Shown one piece after another: positions 10,405 to 24,404 of a DNA stretch of 64,000 nt. The notes under the pieces were generated by a model that did not search any database, was not told the origin of the DNA, and saw only the letters and a program-made list of their open reading frames with translations. The DNA comes from Lamellibrachia satsuma. Its lineage: Eukaryota; Annelida; Polychaeta; Sabellida; Siboglinidae. Position 1 is the stretch's first letter; the number at the start of each line of letters is the position of its first letter. The DNA lies in the NCBI GenBank assembly GCA_033239005.1, contig BSQZ01000122.1, positions 65,001-129,000 of the forward strand. Direction: 5' to 3'. The position numbers and the translations under genes were made by a program.

Positions 10405-11110
10405 TTGCTTTCATTTCCTTGCGGAAACTTTCGTCATACTTTTTCCATGCCAAACCCCCAAACCTGCGTGCCATCTCTGTAATGTCTGCGATGTGTTTGA
10501 ATAAACCTGGTGCATGCTGTGGCGAATGTTCTGTGAGCACTGCAGCATAAATAGTGAATGCTGACAGCCATTGCCCTGTTGTGGTTATTTCTCTTGTATG
10601 GTTGGGCTTGACTACAGAAAGGGTCTCCTCCTGCCCAATTGATCTCACCTCTAAGGTCATGCGTTGGTGCTGCTGCTCATCAAAATCACCATCATCAGTC
10701 AGCAAATGCTGAAGATTGACATAGTCCCCCCTTCTAATCCTATTCTTGAGGGTGTCTGACAGGTTGGCCCCTAGCGGCCTGTTAACAACATTGTATGTTG
10801 ATGGCGGGGCAGACAACTCACCCCCAAGTAAATCACTGATGATAGTGTCTGGACCATCAGTGTCACTCATTGTGTCCACAGCGCTAAGAGATGTACTTGG
10901 TGCTGGCTGCATGGGATCATTAGGCGCTGGCAACAAACGTCCCGACTGTTCCAGGCGCTGCATGACAGCGGCGGCAATGGCGTCTGCAGTCGCGTCAACA
11001 GCGGCGGGCACTTGCTCAGCCGCAGGTACAGGAGGCCGACCAGCGGTTGGCTTCTTGCTGGCACGCGTCCTCGACAGTGATCGTGTGGCAACTCGCTTCT
11101 TTGGTGGCAT
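10064..11110 (-). CDS. Gag-like nucleocapsid protein of the YR retrotransposon
   Basis: I start at ATG 11110 (MPPKKRVATRSLSRTRASKK), giving 348 residues; the upstream open extension has no similarity and a non-basic leader. The N-terminus is very basic. Residues ~30-75 are Ala/Pro-rich, an acidic stretch (MSDTDGPDTIISDLLGGE) follows, and the C-terminus has a zinc finger of C-x8-C-x4-C-x3-H form (CFQFEQFGSCTKSACHFKH) followed by further Cys residues and a basic Arg/Pro tail. This fits a Gag that packages element RNA. Its position upstream of RT, overlapping it by about 340 nt in another frame, also fits. Gag proteins diverge fast, so the call rests on position, composition and the finger. Confidence 0.75.
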   Translation of the reverse strand: MPPKKRVATRSLSRTRASKKPTAGRPPVPAAEQVPAAVDATADAIAAAVMQRLEQSGRLLPAPNDPMQPAPSTSLSAVDTMSDTDGPDTIISDLLGGELSAPPSTYNVVNRPLGANLSDTLKNRIRRGDYVNLQHLLTDDGDFDEQQHQRMTLEVRSIGQEETLSVVKPNHTREITTTGQWLSAFTIYAAVLTEHSPQHAPGLFKHIADITEMARRFGGLAWKKYDESFRKEMKANGLHFGQVHWDARFRCLEQTVNSKAVGYSFRGQVNRSRGGSVRSPAISNQLFQKGQCFQFEQFGSCTKSACHFKHACSKCFGKHPTSRCGLRPSHPQRGGRPIAPRAPNTNKL

Positions 11111-11234
11111 CTGTAACATCGCAATAACACCAGCAGGAACAGGAAATAAGTTAACAGCAGAACTAATAGTTAGTATACACCTGACCCAAAAGCTGTTTGA
11201 ATATTGCGTGAAAATTGTCGGACAACATAAATTA

Positions 11235-12075
11235 AAAACCGACAGTCTCGGTAACTCATGGAACACCTGAACTAAGACCTGCTTAAAATGGCAATGTAGC
11301 ATATACATTTGGATAGCATGTCAACATTTAAAATAGAAACCGACATTCTCGGTACACATACAAATATGTAAGCCGATCCCAGTATCCCTCAATCTCGGGA
11401 ATATAACTCAGGGTACACCTGAACTGAGACCTGCTTAAAATTGCAATGTAGCATATACATTTGGATAGCATGTCCAAATTTAAATAAAAACCGACATTCT
11501 CGGTACACATATAAATAGGTAAGCCGATCCCAGTATCCCTCAATCTCGGGATTATAACTCAGGGTACACCTGAACTGAGAACTGCTTAAAATTGCAATGT
11601 AGCATATACATTTGGATAGCATGTCCAAATTTAAATAAAAACCGACATTCTCGGTACACATATAAATAGGTAAGCCGATCCCAGTATCCCTCAATCTCGG
11701 GATTATAACTCAGGGTACACCTGAACTGAGACCTGCTTAAAATTGCAATGTAGCATATACAATTGGATAGCATGTCCAAATTGAAATAAAAACCGACATT
11801 CTCGGTACACATATAAATTTAAGCCGATCCCAGTATCCCTCAATCTCAGGATTATAACTCAGGGAACACCTGAACTAAGACCTGCTTAAAATTGTAATGT
11901 AGCATATACATTAGGATAGCATGTAATAATTTAAAAAATAAAAACCGACATTCTCGGTACACATATCAACATGTAAGCCGATCCCAGTATCCCTCAATCT
12001 CGGGATTATAACTCAGGATACATCTGAACTAAAACCTGTTTAAAATTGGAATGTAGCATACAAATGTGAATAGCA
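11235..12075. repeat. Five to six 151-bp tandem repeats inside the YR element
   Basis: CGACATTCTCGG recurs at 11341, 11492, 11643, 11794 and 11946, with a partial sixth unit near 11235. Each unit includes the small inverted repeat ACCGA-CATTC-TCGGT, the block GCCGATCCCAGTATCCCTCA and GACCTGCTTAAAAT. The array separates the SGNH gene from Gag. Short open frames crossing it merely repeat with the DNA. Promoter or packaging roles are possible but unproven. Confidence 0.9.
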
Positions 12076-12335
12076 TGAATAAGACCAAATTGAATGTAAA
12101 CATAACAATATGTAATGTAATGTTGCATAAGAATTGGATAGCCATATACAGATGTAAAAATTAGACCAGCATATGTGATAAACCTACCGCTGAAATGCTT
12201 AAACATGCAGAATAATGCCTTCAAATACGAAGAAGGGGAATGGTAAATCCCAAATAACCACAGTGTGTGCATAGGGAAGGGGAATATGCTACAGTTACTG
12301 TTTATGTATGTTATACGTAAAGAGTTGAGATTTGC

Positions 12336-12998
12336 TTACTGTTTACTTAAAAACAGTGCTGCACCGCGGACCGAGCGAAAATACAACCTTTGTCCATCCG
12401 GCCCCACGTGGCAGCCATCCCTGCTAACAAGGGACTGGTAGTCCAGCAGCATACCACGGTGTTTCCAGAAATGGATTTTTGGGAAGAAAGCAACCAACCG
12501 TCTCAATTCCGCGTTGACAATGTCCACTAACTTATTATAACCCGGGCGGAGCGGGTACCTCGACTTCCTGCTACACGCTGGAGGGAAGCGGTGAAATAAT
12601 TGGCAGAGTGCCACCTTGTCGAAGCCCTCGGAGTTAACAAACTGGCGGGCCACGTTTAAAATCTCCCTAGCTAGCTGTTCCGGTTGACAATTAATGTTAT
12701 TCAGATCGTTCCCTCCGATTTGAATAATTGCCTTAGTGCAGCCTAATCGAGAGATATGAGACACCGAATCATGCACAAAAGACAGAAGTGCACCGGATTT
12801 ACCAACAACGGACAAAGACACCGAATCTAGGTCAAGTCCGCCATTTTTCATTCCATGCGACGCGCAATAACTTTCAAACCGTTTTGCAAAACTGTGCCCT
12901 ATAAACACCACTCCTGTTGGATTAGAAGCACTAGAAATACGATGATGTTGGTTTGCCATTGCATTTGAAAATACTAAAAACAGAAAAGCGGACGCCAA
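12336..12998 (-). CDS. SGNH/GDSL-type hydrolase of the YR retrotransposon
   Basis: A 220-residue frame with all four SGNH blocks: Ser36 in FIGHSFAKR, Gly66 in VVGKSGA, Asn97 in IIQIGGNDLN, and Asp194/His197 in RDGCHVGPDG. Such enzymes hydrolyse ester bonds, often lipid or carbohydrate esters. The substrate in retroelements is unknown. The first ATG gives a hydrophobic leader (ASAFLFLVFSNA), but TTCTGTTTTTAG just inside it looks like a splice acceptor, so translation may instead begin at Met14 (MANQHHR, 12959). The frame is intact, which suggests recent selection. It lies 5' of Gag, separated by the 151-bp repeats. Confidence 0.85.
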   Translation of the reverse strand: MASAFLFLVFSNAMANQHHRISSASNPTGVVFIGHSFAKRFESYCASHGMKNGGLDLDSVSLSVVGKSGALLSFVHDSVSHISRLGCTKAIIQIGGNDLNNINCQPEQLAREILNVARQFVNSEGFDKVALCQLFHRFPPACSRKSRYPLRPGYNKLVDIVNAELRRLVAFFPKIHFWKHRGMLLDYQSLVSRDGCHVGPDGQRLYFRSVRGAALFLSKQ

Positions 12999-13331
12999 CC
13001 ATGTATTTAGACCTTACTATGATTATATACCGTGAACAGTAACGGAAACACAGTATATATTATACAAGTATGAACTCAAATAATCATTTAATGTAGTACA
13101 TTTGAAATGAATCATACCATGAATTCATACAGTAACAGTACGGGCATAGTCTTTAGAAAATGCCATTGAAAAATAGCAACAAGTAATGCAACGTGTACAA
13201 CGCAATCAAATAAAGTTTGTAAATATCAACTCACTTCGATGGCTTTCAAAACCGGAATGGCAGCGCCTGGCCACCCCAGCGGTCAACAGGTGCGTGCGGT
13301 GGACGATACCACTCGCCTGATAGCAGGGGTG
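12999..13331 (-). other. 5' leader region of the YR element
   Basis: About 330 bp lie between the terminal repeat and the SGNH frame. The outer 100 bp are GC-rich (GGCAGCGCCTGGCCACCCC); the rest is AT-rich. It should contain the element's promoter, but I see no clear TATA box in the right place. Confidence 0.4.
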
Positions 13332-13421
13332 GTAAGGTTGCATTAACAGTACACTGACAATCCAAACGTCCACCACAGAAACATAAACCACTTTTTTACT
13401 GTGCTAAAAATTACATTTATG
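13332..13421. repeat. 90-bp direct terminal repeat, right copy
   Basis: It matches 6606-6695 with one mismatch (CGTCC against CATCC). Its outer end CATTTATG runs straight into array sequence CATTCATATACCC; because CATTTATG also occurs at this point in unit 2, the junction has 8 bp of ambiguity. Confidence 0.9.
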
Positions 13422-15141
<1,720 letters not shown>

Positions 15142-15284
15142 GTTGCATCACGCAAAGCTATATGGCTTATGCGTTTTTTGCTTAATGGAATTAGCGTAGT
15201 TGCACGGATCCGTATATTGCAACATTAGCCGATGTTGAGCGCCCGAAACTACAGGATGTCTGACACATAACAAGACGTCGACAT

Positions 15285-16285
15285 TGATATTGTACGTCGA
15301 CAGTGACATGGCATGACATAACAATGCGGCAAGTAGCCCCCGTTCGTCGTTCGCACGTCATATCAATCAAACCATGTAGTAGACGTTTACGCTATGTCAT
15401 TGTATCCGTGAATCTGCAATCATCCTGGCGTATTGCGACGGCACTGATATAGAATGCGTTAAATAAATTCACATACGTTTAGTGAAAACACTGAAATCAA
15501 TATCCCCACACAAATGGGGAAAAAGGTACATGTTTAGTAAGATATTATTAATTCGAAATGTATACGGCATGTGAATACCACCTCAAGAGTGTTGTTCGCA
15601 AAAAAACATGATCCCTCAATTTCTATTTGATCACCTTTACTATAGTTCTATGGTTCAGACTAAAGATTAATGTGTTTTCATATATAATGGGTAAGCTTAC
15701 ACACTGTAAACTCGCCCTCGTTCTCTTATTGGTGCCCGAATTATTGCCCAAACGTACCGGAGCAAGCAGCGTAATTTTAAAATGTCCGCTTTATTTGACA
15801 TCATTCGCAAAATATGTGCCACATTAAAATGGTGGATTGAAGTCGTGTCGACCAACCAAGAAACCGTTGATCACGTAGAATCTGAGGAATCGTAGGTTGA
15901 GGTGAATTAATGGAGAAGTGTGTGTCAGATTTCCGGTGTTCAGCCACACATGATCGAGGGCGTCTATATATTGTCTTTGGGGTTATCCGCACTCCCTTGT
16001 CAGGTTTTTTATGACAGAACCCCGACCTCTGATTTGCTCGCAAGTCCGCGTTTGACAATCTCTCGGATTGACAACCCCTCCTTTGCAAATGCTTGATCAT
16101 AACACCATGTTTACACCACCATTTCAATGTTTTAATTCCAAATATAAGAGTCCATTAATATTTTCACAACACACTTCATATCAATGTCGTCGCAGTATAA
16201 CAATGTGATTTGACTAATATCATGTGGGAACGACTCTCCAATCAATCAAACTTGCTGCACTGTCATGCGTGACCGGCGAATTTAC
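15285..16285 (+). promoter_or_regulatory. Upstream region of the Kunitz gene (copy K1)
   Basis: No gene is seen here. The region is homologous in segments to 28310-29260 (K2) and to 31190-31340 and 31615-32256 (K3). Shared blocks include CAAATGGGGAAAA, TCCATTAAT and TTTCTTTGGGGTTGTCC-like stretches. Conservation of a whole upstream region in three places could reflect duplicated gene copies or control elements carried on a repeat. Short frames on either strand are not conserved in the other copies. Confidence 0.6.
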
Positions 16286-16292
16286 TATATAT
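16286..16292 (+). promoter_or_regulatory. TATA box of the Kunitz gene
   Basis: TATATAT lies 71 bp before the ATG, so transcription should start near 16317, leaving a 5'UTR of about 45 nt. The sequence is followed by CACGCTGCAGCAG, which is preserved in the relic copies. Confidence 0.7.
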
Positions 16293-16362
16293 CACGCTGC
16301 AGCAGGTGGCGTTAGTTACAGCCACACGAACTGAACGAGCCGGCAAGTCAACAGAGACAAAT

Positions 16363-18660
<2,298 letters not shown>

Positions 18661-18782
18661 ACTGCGACATGAAATGCAGCAGCGGAAGGGATGTCCAATC
18701 TGCCATCCCACGTACAAGTATAATACATGTTATAATGATTGTCGTTTGTCTATAACTTTGTCCAATTGGCTGTACGTGACTG

Positions 18783-18788
18783 AATAAA
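18783..18788 (+). terminator. Polyadenylation signal of the Kunitz gene
   Basis: AATAAA lies 123 nt after the stop codon, giving a short 3'UTR. Confidence 0.75.
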
Positions 18789-19500
18789 CGACTCAGTTAA
18801 CATCGATTCGCGTAGAGTGTACATCAGTTCACAATTCTGTTGCTGCTGTTCCTCCTTGTACGTCTTCTTTTTTTCGCCCCCACTCTCATCACATCTTAAC
18901 ACTCCATCCTAACTCATGTAGCCCATACGTAACCAGGTTCGTTGATTAACCCGCATGTAATGCATGCATAGCTAAAGTGGTTTGTTAAAGTCATCGAAAT
19001 TATTTACCTTCACCACTATATCAGGTAACTTCTGAAACTTTCAATAGCCTTGTGAAAATACTACGATATATTTTTATAAATACCGCGATAGTATTGCGAT
19101 AGCGTCGTGATCATTTCATGGAGTAGCGAATAGCCAGGAAGCAGTACCTACCCGTAACTCATAGCTGAATGACACTGCTGAAATCGATGATTGTTGATGT
19201 CGTGTAGGTAAAACACAATTGACGCTTAACCCATGATATATGCATATGAAATGGAACCGATCTCAAATTGTAACTGTTAAAATAAATTTGGAAAACCACA
19301 TCTACGAAGAAGTCATATTTCTTCTGACCCGCAACACAGTAAAGTTGGATCGAATGTTGCACTGGCACGACATCAACTGCAGATTATATACCAGATTTCC
19401 ATACATATGTGTGCTGAGTAAATCATAGCAGAAACTCGGGCAGTATTGTCAGCAAAAATGGATGAGCCAATGTTAGATATTAATAATAGATAGAGGGGTT
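18789..19500. other. Intergenic stretch, nothing recognised
   Basis: AT-rich unique-looking sequence. A 62-residue open frame at 19240-19428 has no recognisable motif and I do not call it. Confidence 0.5.
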
Positions 19501-19690
19501 AGTAAGAGAGCGAAGGTGGTTGTAGGGGACTCGATAGCTAGGAAGAACGAAAGAGGCTTAAGCAAGGGAGATGACGTGGTGGTCGGCTTGACTAGGGCCA
19601 AAATAGGGGCGATAACTGAGAGGGTTCGGGCAAGGGTGGATATGTTTTAGTACATGTAGGGACAAATAGCGTAGGTAATGAGGGTAAAAC
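19501..19690 (+). pseudogene. SGNH hydrolase fragment
   Basis: From 19501 the + frame reads SKRAKVVVGDSIARKNERG, an SGNH block I with the nucleophile Ser in GDSI. It continues through LTRAKIGAITERV, where the family usually has PGAKI. After a frame change near 19650 it gives VHVGTNSVGNEG, the GTN(D) block III, with Asp replaced by Ser. The C-terminal Asp-His block is absent. It is distinct from the hydrolase at 12336-12998. Such domains occur in ORF1 of some CR1-type LINEs and in Ngaro elements, so it is probably a transposon relic. Confidence 0.65.
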
Positions 19691-20014
19691 TATTTTTTTT
19701 TAAATCACCATTAGCAAACCGCCATCAAAATATTTTGCACGGGCACTGTAATATTGTTTACGCTGGCAAACCACTGTCACATTTTTTTATTGGCAACGCA
19801 GAATTCTACGACGACATACATATAATATGGCAGACGCGAATATTATGAACAACAGTAACAAAGACTTTAAGACAACATCACATTAATTAATTAGTCGTAG
19901 GTAATCAACATAAAACATACTCATATGTTATAGCTCCTCATATGTTTATAGCTCATGCCGTGATGTTCCTCATGGAGACAATTAGTCGCTGAATAGTTCA
20001 ACGCTTTCTGTATT

Positions 20015-20770
20015 TTCAGGCTTCTTGGTGTTCGTGTTAGCTCTGCTGGAGGATGGAAATTCAATAATTTATTGTCAACATCTGCTATCCGTGTCCCAAT
20101 GTACCAGGGGTCACTGTGATAACAACTATCAAACCACATGGTCACAAACTGACGAGTGACACCAAGTAATACGCAATGCATGTAATCAACAACAAAACCA
20201 GTAACCGTATTAAAATGTGGCAATAACATGATGGGTGAAGGCCCTTTGACACCACGATGAACAACGTCTTGTTCATAAGCTAGTGTGCAATCTTGCAAGT
20301 GTGATTCGTGAGTTCGAATTTCTGGATCTGGAACTATGAAAGGGTAACAATTTACATAGCCATTTCCTTTTTCTACACGCTCTCCAGGATGGTAGCATTT
20401 CCAGCACCCATATTTCCCATTAAATTGAGTGCAATTTCTGATCATAGGATGTGCTACTGCATCACATGTGGCTGCTACAAAAAACACTCTACTGTGGGTA
20501 CTGGTCTGATTTCCTGGATTGATCCAGTTAAAACCAGTCGTTGACAGCTCATTCAGTTCCTCGGTTATGGGCTGCATATATGTCGACATGACAGGTTTAT
20601 CACTTCCAAACCACATACCACACATTAACATATTCTTATTCCTGTCTGCACAAGACAATTCATTGACAGTTAGAAAAAATGGCCAATATGCAAAATTTGA
20701 AGAATTGAATGCCTGTGCACCATCCATGTTCCACAAAACAGTGAAATCGTCATCACGCACGTAACTTTAG
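20015..20770 (-). pseudogene. CACTA (TNP2-like) transposase, main exon, 3' truncated
   Basis: About 250 residues of transposase. It opens with RDDDFTVLWNMDGAQAFNSS and WPFFLTVNELSCADR. Later come RVFFVAATCDAVAHPMIRN, a zinc-binding-like CxxC (YGCWKCYHPGE), and VDYMHCVLLGVTRQFV. These are the order and style of the TNP2 transposase family of CACTA elements; Asp in MDG and in CDA are candidate catalytic residues. The C-terminus after LTRTPRSLKIQ runs into repeat DNA at about 20014, so the catalytic Glu region is missing. Upstream, an open stretch (LLNKTSKKYKKFAKV) is in another frame, suggesting a one-base change near 20765 or a missing exon. Confidence 0.75.
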
Positions 20771-20864
20771 CAAACTTTTTATACTTTTTGGAAGTTTTGT
20801 TCAGCAGGTATACATCCAGCTGGTATACATAAACAATACATGTTTACTAAATCATTGTTCTCAC

Positions 20865-20954
20865 CTGTTGTGCAATATCTTCATCAGGCTGATCTTCATA
20901 GTCACTGTTTTCATTGCCTGCGTCTGAATCCAAAGTGCTCCCATTCAAGCCATC
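20865..20954 (-). pseudogene. CACTA transposase exon, acidic linker
   Basis: Bounded by acceptor GTGCAG and donor GTGAGA on the minus strand, 90 nt and phase 0 at both ends. It encodes DGLNGSTLDSDAGNENSDYE followed by DQPDEDIAQQ, an acidic stretch as is usual ahead of the TNP2 core. Confidence 0.6.
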
Positions 20955-21160
20955 CTGCACACCAAAAGTAATTCCTCAAATCACAGATGATGATCTTTGA
21001 AATTGTCTTTATGTGCATAATTAACTGGGGGAAAACTAAATAAATAGCCAATAACTGGTGTTTTTCTCTCCATATAATAAAATGTTTACTTGCAAGAGCA
21101 TGATACACATGTTCCAATAATACAAATGATACAGTGATGAAGCAGTATTTTGAATTAAGT

Positions 21161-21292
<132 letters not shown>

Positions 21293-21555
21293 GAGATTCA
21301 CTATTATTTATTCAACTAAAAACTTCTTTTTCATCTACAACAGCCACCCTTGGCTTCAACAGTGGGAATCCCCAAGTGGCGTATGGGATGGTTAACATGA
21401 AGACAATCTTAGCAGGGTTGCGCAGCTTACACATGCCCACACACACGTATGCACACTGAGTTTGAGTGCATATTTCCACTTAGCCTTTTAGATTCTGCTG
21501 TAGATGGAAGAACAGTAGCACTGTCACATTGTTATTGGTAATTTGTGTTACTTAC

Positions 21556-21673
21556 ATCAAACATATTACCAGCCCACACTTCAGTAGCATCTGGATACCC
21601 TTCATGGAAGTACACCTCATTTATAATATGTATGTCATCTTCTTCTAGTGGATGAACAGTTGTTTTGTTATCA
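21556..21673 (-). pseudogene. CACTA transposase exon, acidic region
   Basis: Acceptor TTTCAG and donor GTAAGT on the minus strand. It encodes DNKTTVHPLEEDDIHIINEV and YFHEGYPDATEVWAGNMFD. Its one leading base completes the split codon left by the 22405 exon (AG+T), and its end joins the next exon in phase 0, so the three exons form one continuous frame. Confidence 0.6.
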
Positions 21674-21715
21674 CTGAAAATAATCATACAAATTAAGTAC
21701 TAAAACCAGGGTTGT

Positions 21716-21778
21716 TTGATTTAAATCATTAATTTAAATCATGATTTAAATCATGATTTAAATCATGATTTAAATCAC
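21716..21778. repeat. Tandem palindromic 12-mers
   Basis: About five copies of GATTTAAATCAT, a self-complementary word, lie head to tail in a transposon intron. Confidence 0.9.
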
Positions 21779-21989
21779 TGGTTTATGGCCATTCTACATT
21801 AATTAACTGGCCACTGTCAGGTGAAAAAGTTGTAGGAATTGTCATTGTCTGAGATGTCATTCTAAGTAATTTTTTCTTAGAGGTATAAATTTTGAAGACA
21901 AATATGCAAAAATTCAGCCTGTCAGTCTGTGGAATTTTATTGCGACTGAAAGAATTTGCCATCGGTTGACGACTTTTTGCATTGTATAT

Positions 21990-22097
21990 GGTCACGAGAA
22001 TGCCTAATCCTTTGGTTTTGTTGCGCCACTGAGCTCGGATTTTCCGAGGATATTGGCGCTAAAGAAGTCCTTTTATTATTATTATTATTATTATTAT
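21990..22097 (+). repeat. LINE 3' tail ending in (ATT)n
   Basis: TTGCGCCACTGAGCTCGGAT and CCGAGGATATTGGCGCTAAA followed by ATT repeats. The same tail occurs inverted at about 41450-41530. This is a typical truncated LINE insertion. Confidence 0.65.
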
Positions 22098-22404
22098 GTT
22101 AACTACACAAAAACTGTACCAACACAAACTACAAATACAATGAATTTTGCGTGTTCGAATTATTAATGGTTGTAAAAAACACCAAACATGACACATCAAT
22201 TTTCTTCATTAACTTTTCTTCTTATAATACGCCTTGCTTTGTTTTATTTAGCATTTTCCCGATTAAGCTCAACAGAAAGGCGTGGACTGTTAATGTGAAG
22301 ACTCAACATTCTTTGAACGGGTTGTCGGGCCGGGACCATCATTGATAATGTCTTTGACAGATGACTAGGCAGGAAAAGACAGATAATTTGAGTTTGACCC
22401 TTAC

Positions 22405-22590
22405 CTGCCGTTAGTGTTTCCATTGTCATCATTGTGGATTTCACCCACGGTCTCACGGCAAATGTCTGCGTCACTGTTACTGACACTGAATGATGCAGTG
22501 TCTTTAAGTTCAAGTCCGACTTCGTCTGCGCCGGGGTCATTCACATTTGCCTGACATTGCCTAGTATCCCATCTATGTTTTGTACTAGGT
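22405..22590 (-). pseudogene. CACTA transposase, N-terminal exon
   Basis: On the minus strand the open frame reads STKHRWDTRQCQANVNDPGA, then DEVGLELKDTASFSVSNSDA and GEIHNDDNGNTNG, ending in donor GTAAGG (phase 2). The 5' limit is uncertain because the sequence merges with a dispersed repeat; no start codon was identified. Confidence 0.5.
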
Positions 22591-22639
22591 GACTGAGGCT
22601 AACGAACTATGTTGTTAGCATAAGCAATATCATCCGCAA

Positions 22640-23480
22640 CATCATGGAAGGAATCCTTTCTGGCTGCGATATCTAGAAATGTTCCGCGAAGCCTATCTGT
22701 GTTCTCCACTGGGGACGTTATGTATGACAATCTTATAATAAGTTATATTGTCTTCTTGCTCGATGTTCCTTTTATAAAAAGAAGAGGCTAGTACGTGTAG
22801 CGCTGCATTATTGCACACGTTATCCCTTTCCACTTCTCCCTAACATCAGCCTTCTCCCTCCACTTGTCATCCTCCTCGGCGTTCCTCACATCCGTCTGTA
22901 TGCAAAATTCCCATCTACCTTACATCCTGCCCCTTTTCCTACGGCCTGGCAATTTCATCGCATTTGTTTTGGTAGGTAGTTGGTCCTCCACCAACAGCAC
23001 ACCATCAATTACATCACAGTTGTTCAAGAAAAACCCTGTTGTCTGACGACTGACAACTTGTTGTAATAAATTCTACCGCCATATTCCCTTAACAAAAGAG
23101 AAAAAGCACATGAAACATATAGCATTTCAGCAGTGTTTTTGTATGTGCTAAGCGGTTGCCTGCTTCAATTAATTACAAGTGTGTTTTACCAAACATGTTA
23201 AGTACGTCATACATAAGCAAAACAAACATCACTACAACATAGATGTATATTCTTGTGTCATGAAGTGCTATATGACTGATGCGTTTCTACTCGTCGAAAT
23301 TATAATGAACAAGCCATCTACACAAGAGAGCTTCACGTCGGTTTTTAAACTTATCTCCGGCGATTGATTGCGTTTCATAGTTATTGCTAATTTGTTTTAT
23401 CTACACCGGGAGCAGAGTTTGCATACATCGAGCTTTGTTGGATGACGGCAGCCTGTACTATGTTGCGCATAGTTTCATAT
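22640..23480. repeat. R1 repeat copy with flanking modules
   Basis: It follows the same order as 2310-2880 and 3240-3800 (GGAATCCT, ATGTTCCGCGA, TCCACT.GGGAC, the R1 blocks, then TTGTTGGATGACGGCAGCC). Confidence 0.7.
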
Positions 23481-24109
23481 GAGGAGTGTTAGCATTAAAA
23501 TAACTTGCGTCGAGAATAAGATGTATTACTGTCGATTATCATGATGATCTATTTGTTGGCACAATTATACATGCAATATAATCACTCATCAACACTTGCT
23601 GGGCGATATTATAATTAAGGCTAAACATACAAATGCGTATGCACTTTCAAATGGGATGTAATGCCAGTGACATCACATGAAAAGGCGTTTGTGCCAACTC
23701 ATAAAGTCTCTAAAAGTTTTAATCTATAACGGGTATTGGCAACACTTTAATTTGTATATAAAACGAGTGTGTAGTTGTGACGATGTTTCGGCAGTAAATA
23801 TGCACATTCCACATTTGTTGAACATACTTTCTGTACATTCTTTCTGTCCAGTCTCTAGGTTTACCTTTTTGTCAGAATGGCAAACGATAAAAAACAATGT
23901 AAGGCCCAACAGCTGCCACGAAATTGTATTCTGCGAGAAGCAATTACAACGCTATTTCGCCTCCAAAATTAGAAAAAGAGAACAACAATTACCAGTGTAG
24001 CATTTGTAAGAGAAGGGACGTGGAAATAGTGAGGACAAAAACTGCGAATGTCATACAAATGGTGTAGGGTGTGACAACATTAAAATATGTGATGTTTTTA
24101 TTAGGCCAG
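23481..24109. other. Intergenic stretch, nothing recognised
   Basis: A 107-residue open frame at 23677-24000 has no motif, and the reverse strand has several stops. I see no support for a gene. Confidence 0.45.
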
Positions 24110-24345
24110 CTGTGGTACTTTAGCGTAATTGCGTCATTTGTAGTTCTTGTTGGCGACACACCAGCCTACGATTGGTTGTGGTGTGGGCATGCGGTACGAC
24201 TGTTGACTAACGTACATGCCATGTCGTGCTGCCTTCATAAAGTTTAACATCTAATGCCGCGATGACCTGCTCACAACGACCATGTCTCCTGCGTGTTTTC
24301 AATTTGCGAGTTCACTCACGCACAAAGTACGCTGTTTCAACATTT
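24110..24345. repeat. Diverged copy of the 1.22-kb array module
   Basis: TTTAGCGTAATTGCGTCATT, TTGTTGGCGACAC and CTGCGTGTTTTCAA match the array segment at 4830-5080 in order, with many substitutions. Confidence 0.65.
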
Positions 24346-24404
24346 ATGCAGAATAAACTACATCTAGATAAATCATTAATTTCAATATATATATATATAT
24401 ATAT

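Larger units (their letters stand above)
6606..13421 (-). mobile_element. Ngaro-like tyrosine-recombinase (DIRS-group) retrotransposon, 6.8 kb
   Basis: In minus-strand order the element carries an SGNH hydrolase (12998-12336), a block of 151-bp tandem repeats, a Gag-like protein with CCCH finger (11110-10064), RT and RNase H (10404-8507) and a tyrosine recombinase (8570-7596). There is no DDE integrase. Reverse transcriptase plus tyrosine recombinase defines the DIRS group, and an SGNH hydrolase is known from some Ngaro elements. The outer limits are 90-bp direct repeats. Comparison with units 1 and 2 of the surrounding array shows the insertion in unit 3, with about 75 bp of the unit lost. 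The one clear lesion is a frame change inside RNase H. Confidence 0.85.

Noticed and set aside
10746..11270. 174-residue + frame opposite Gag
   Set aside because: It is a shadow of the Gag frame, with no motif of its own.
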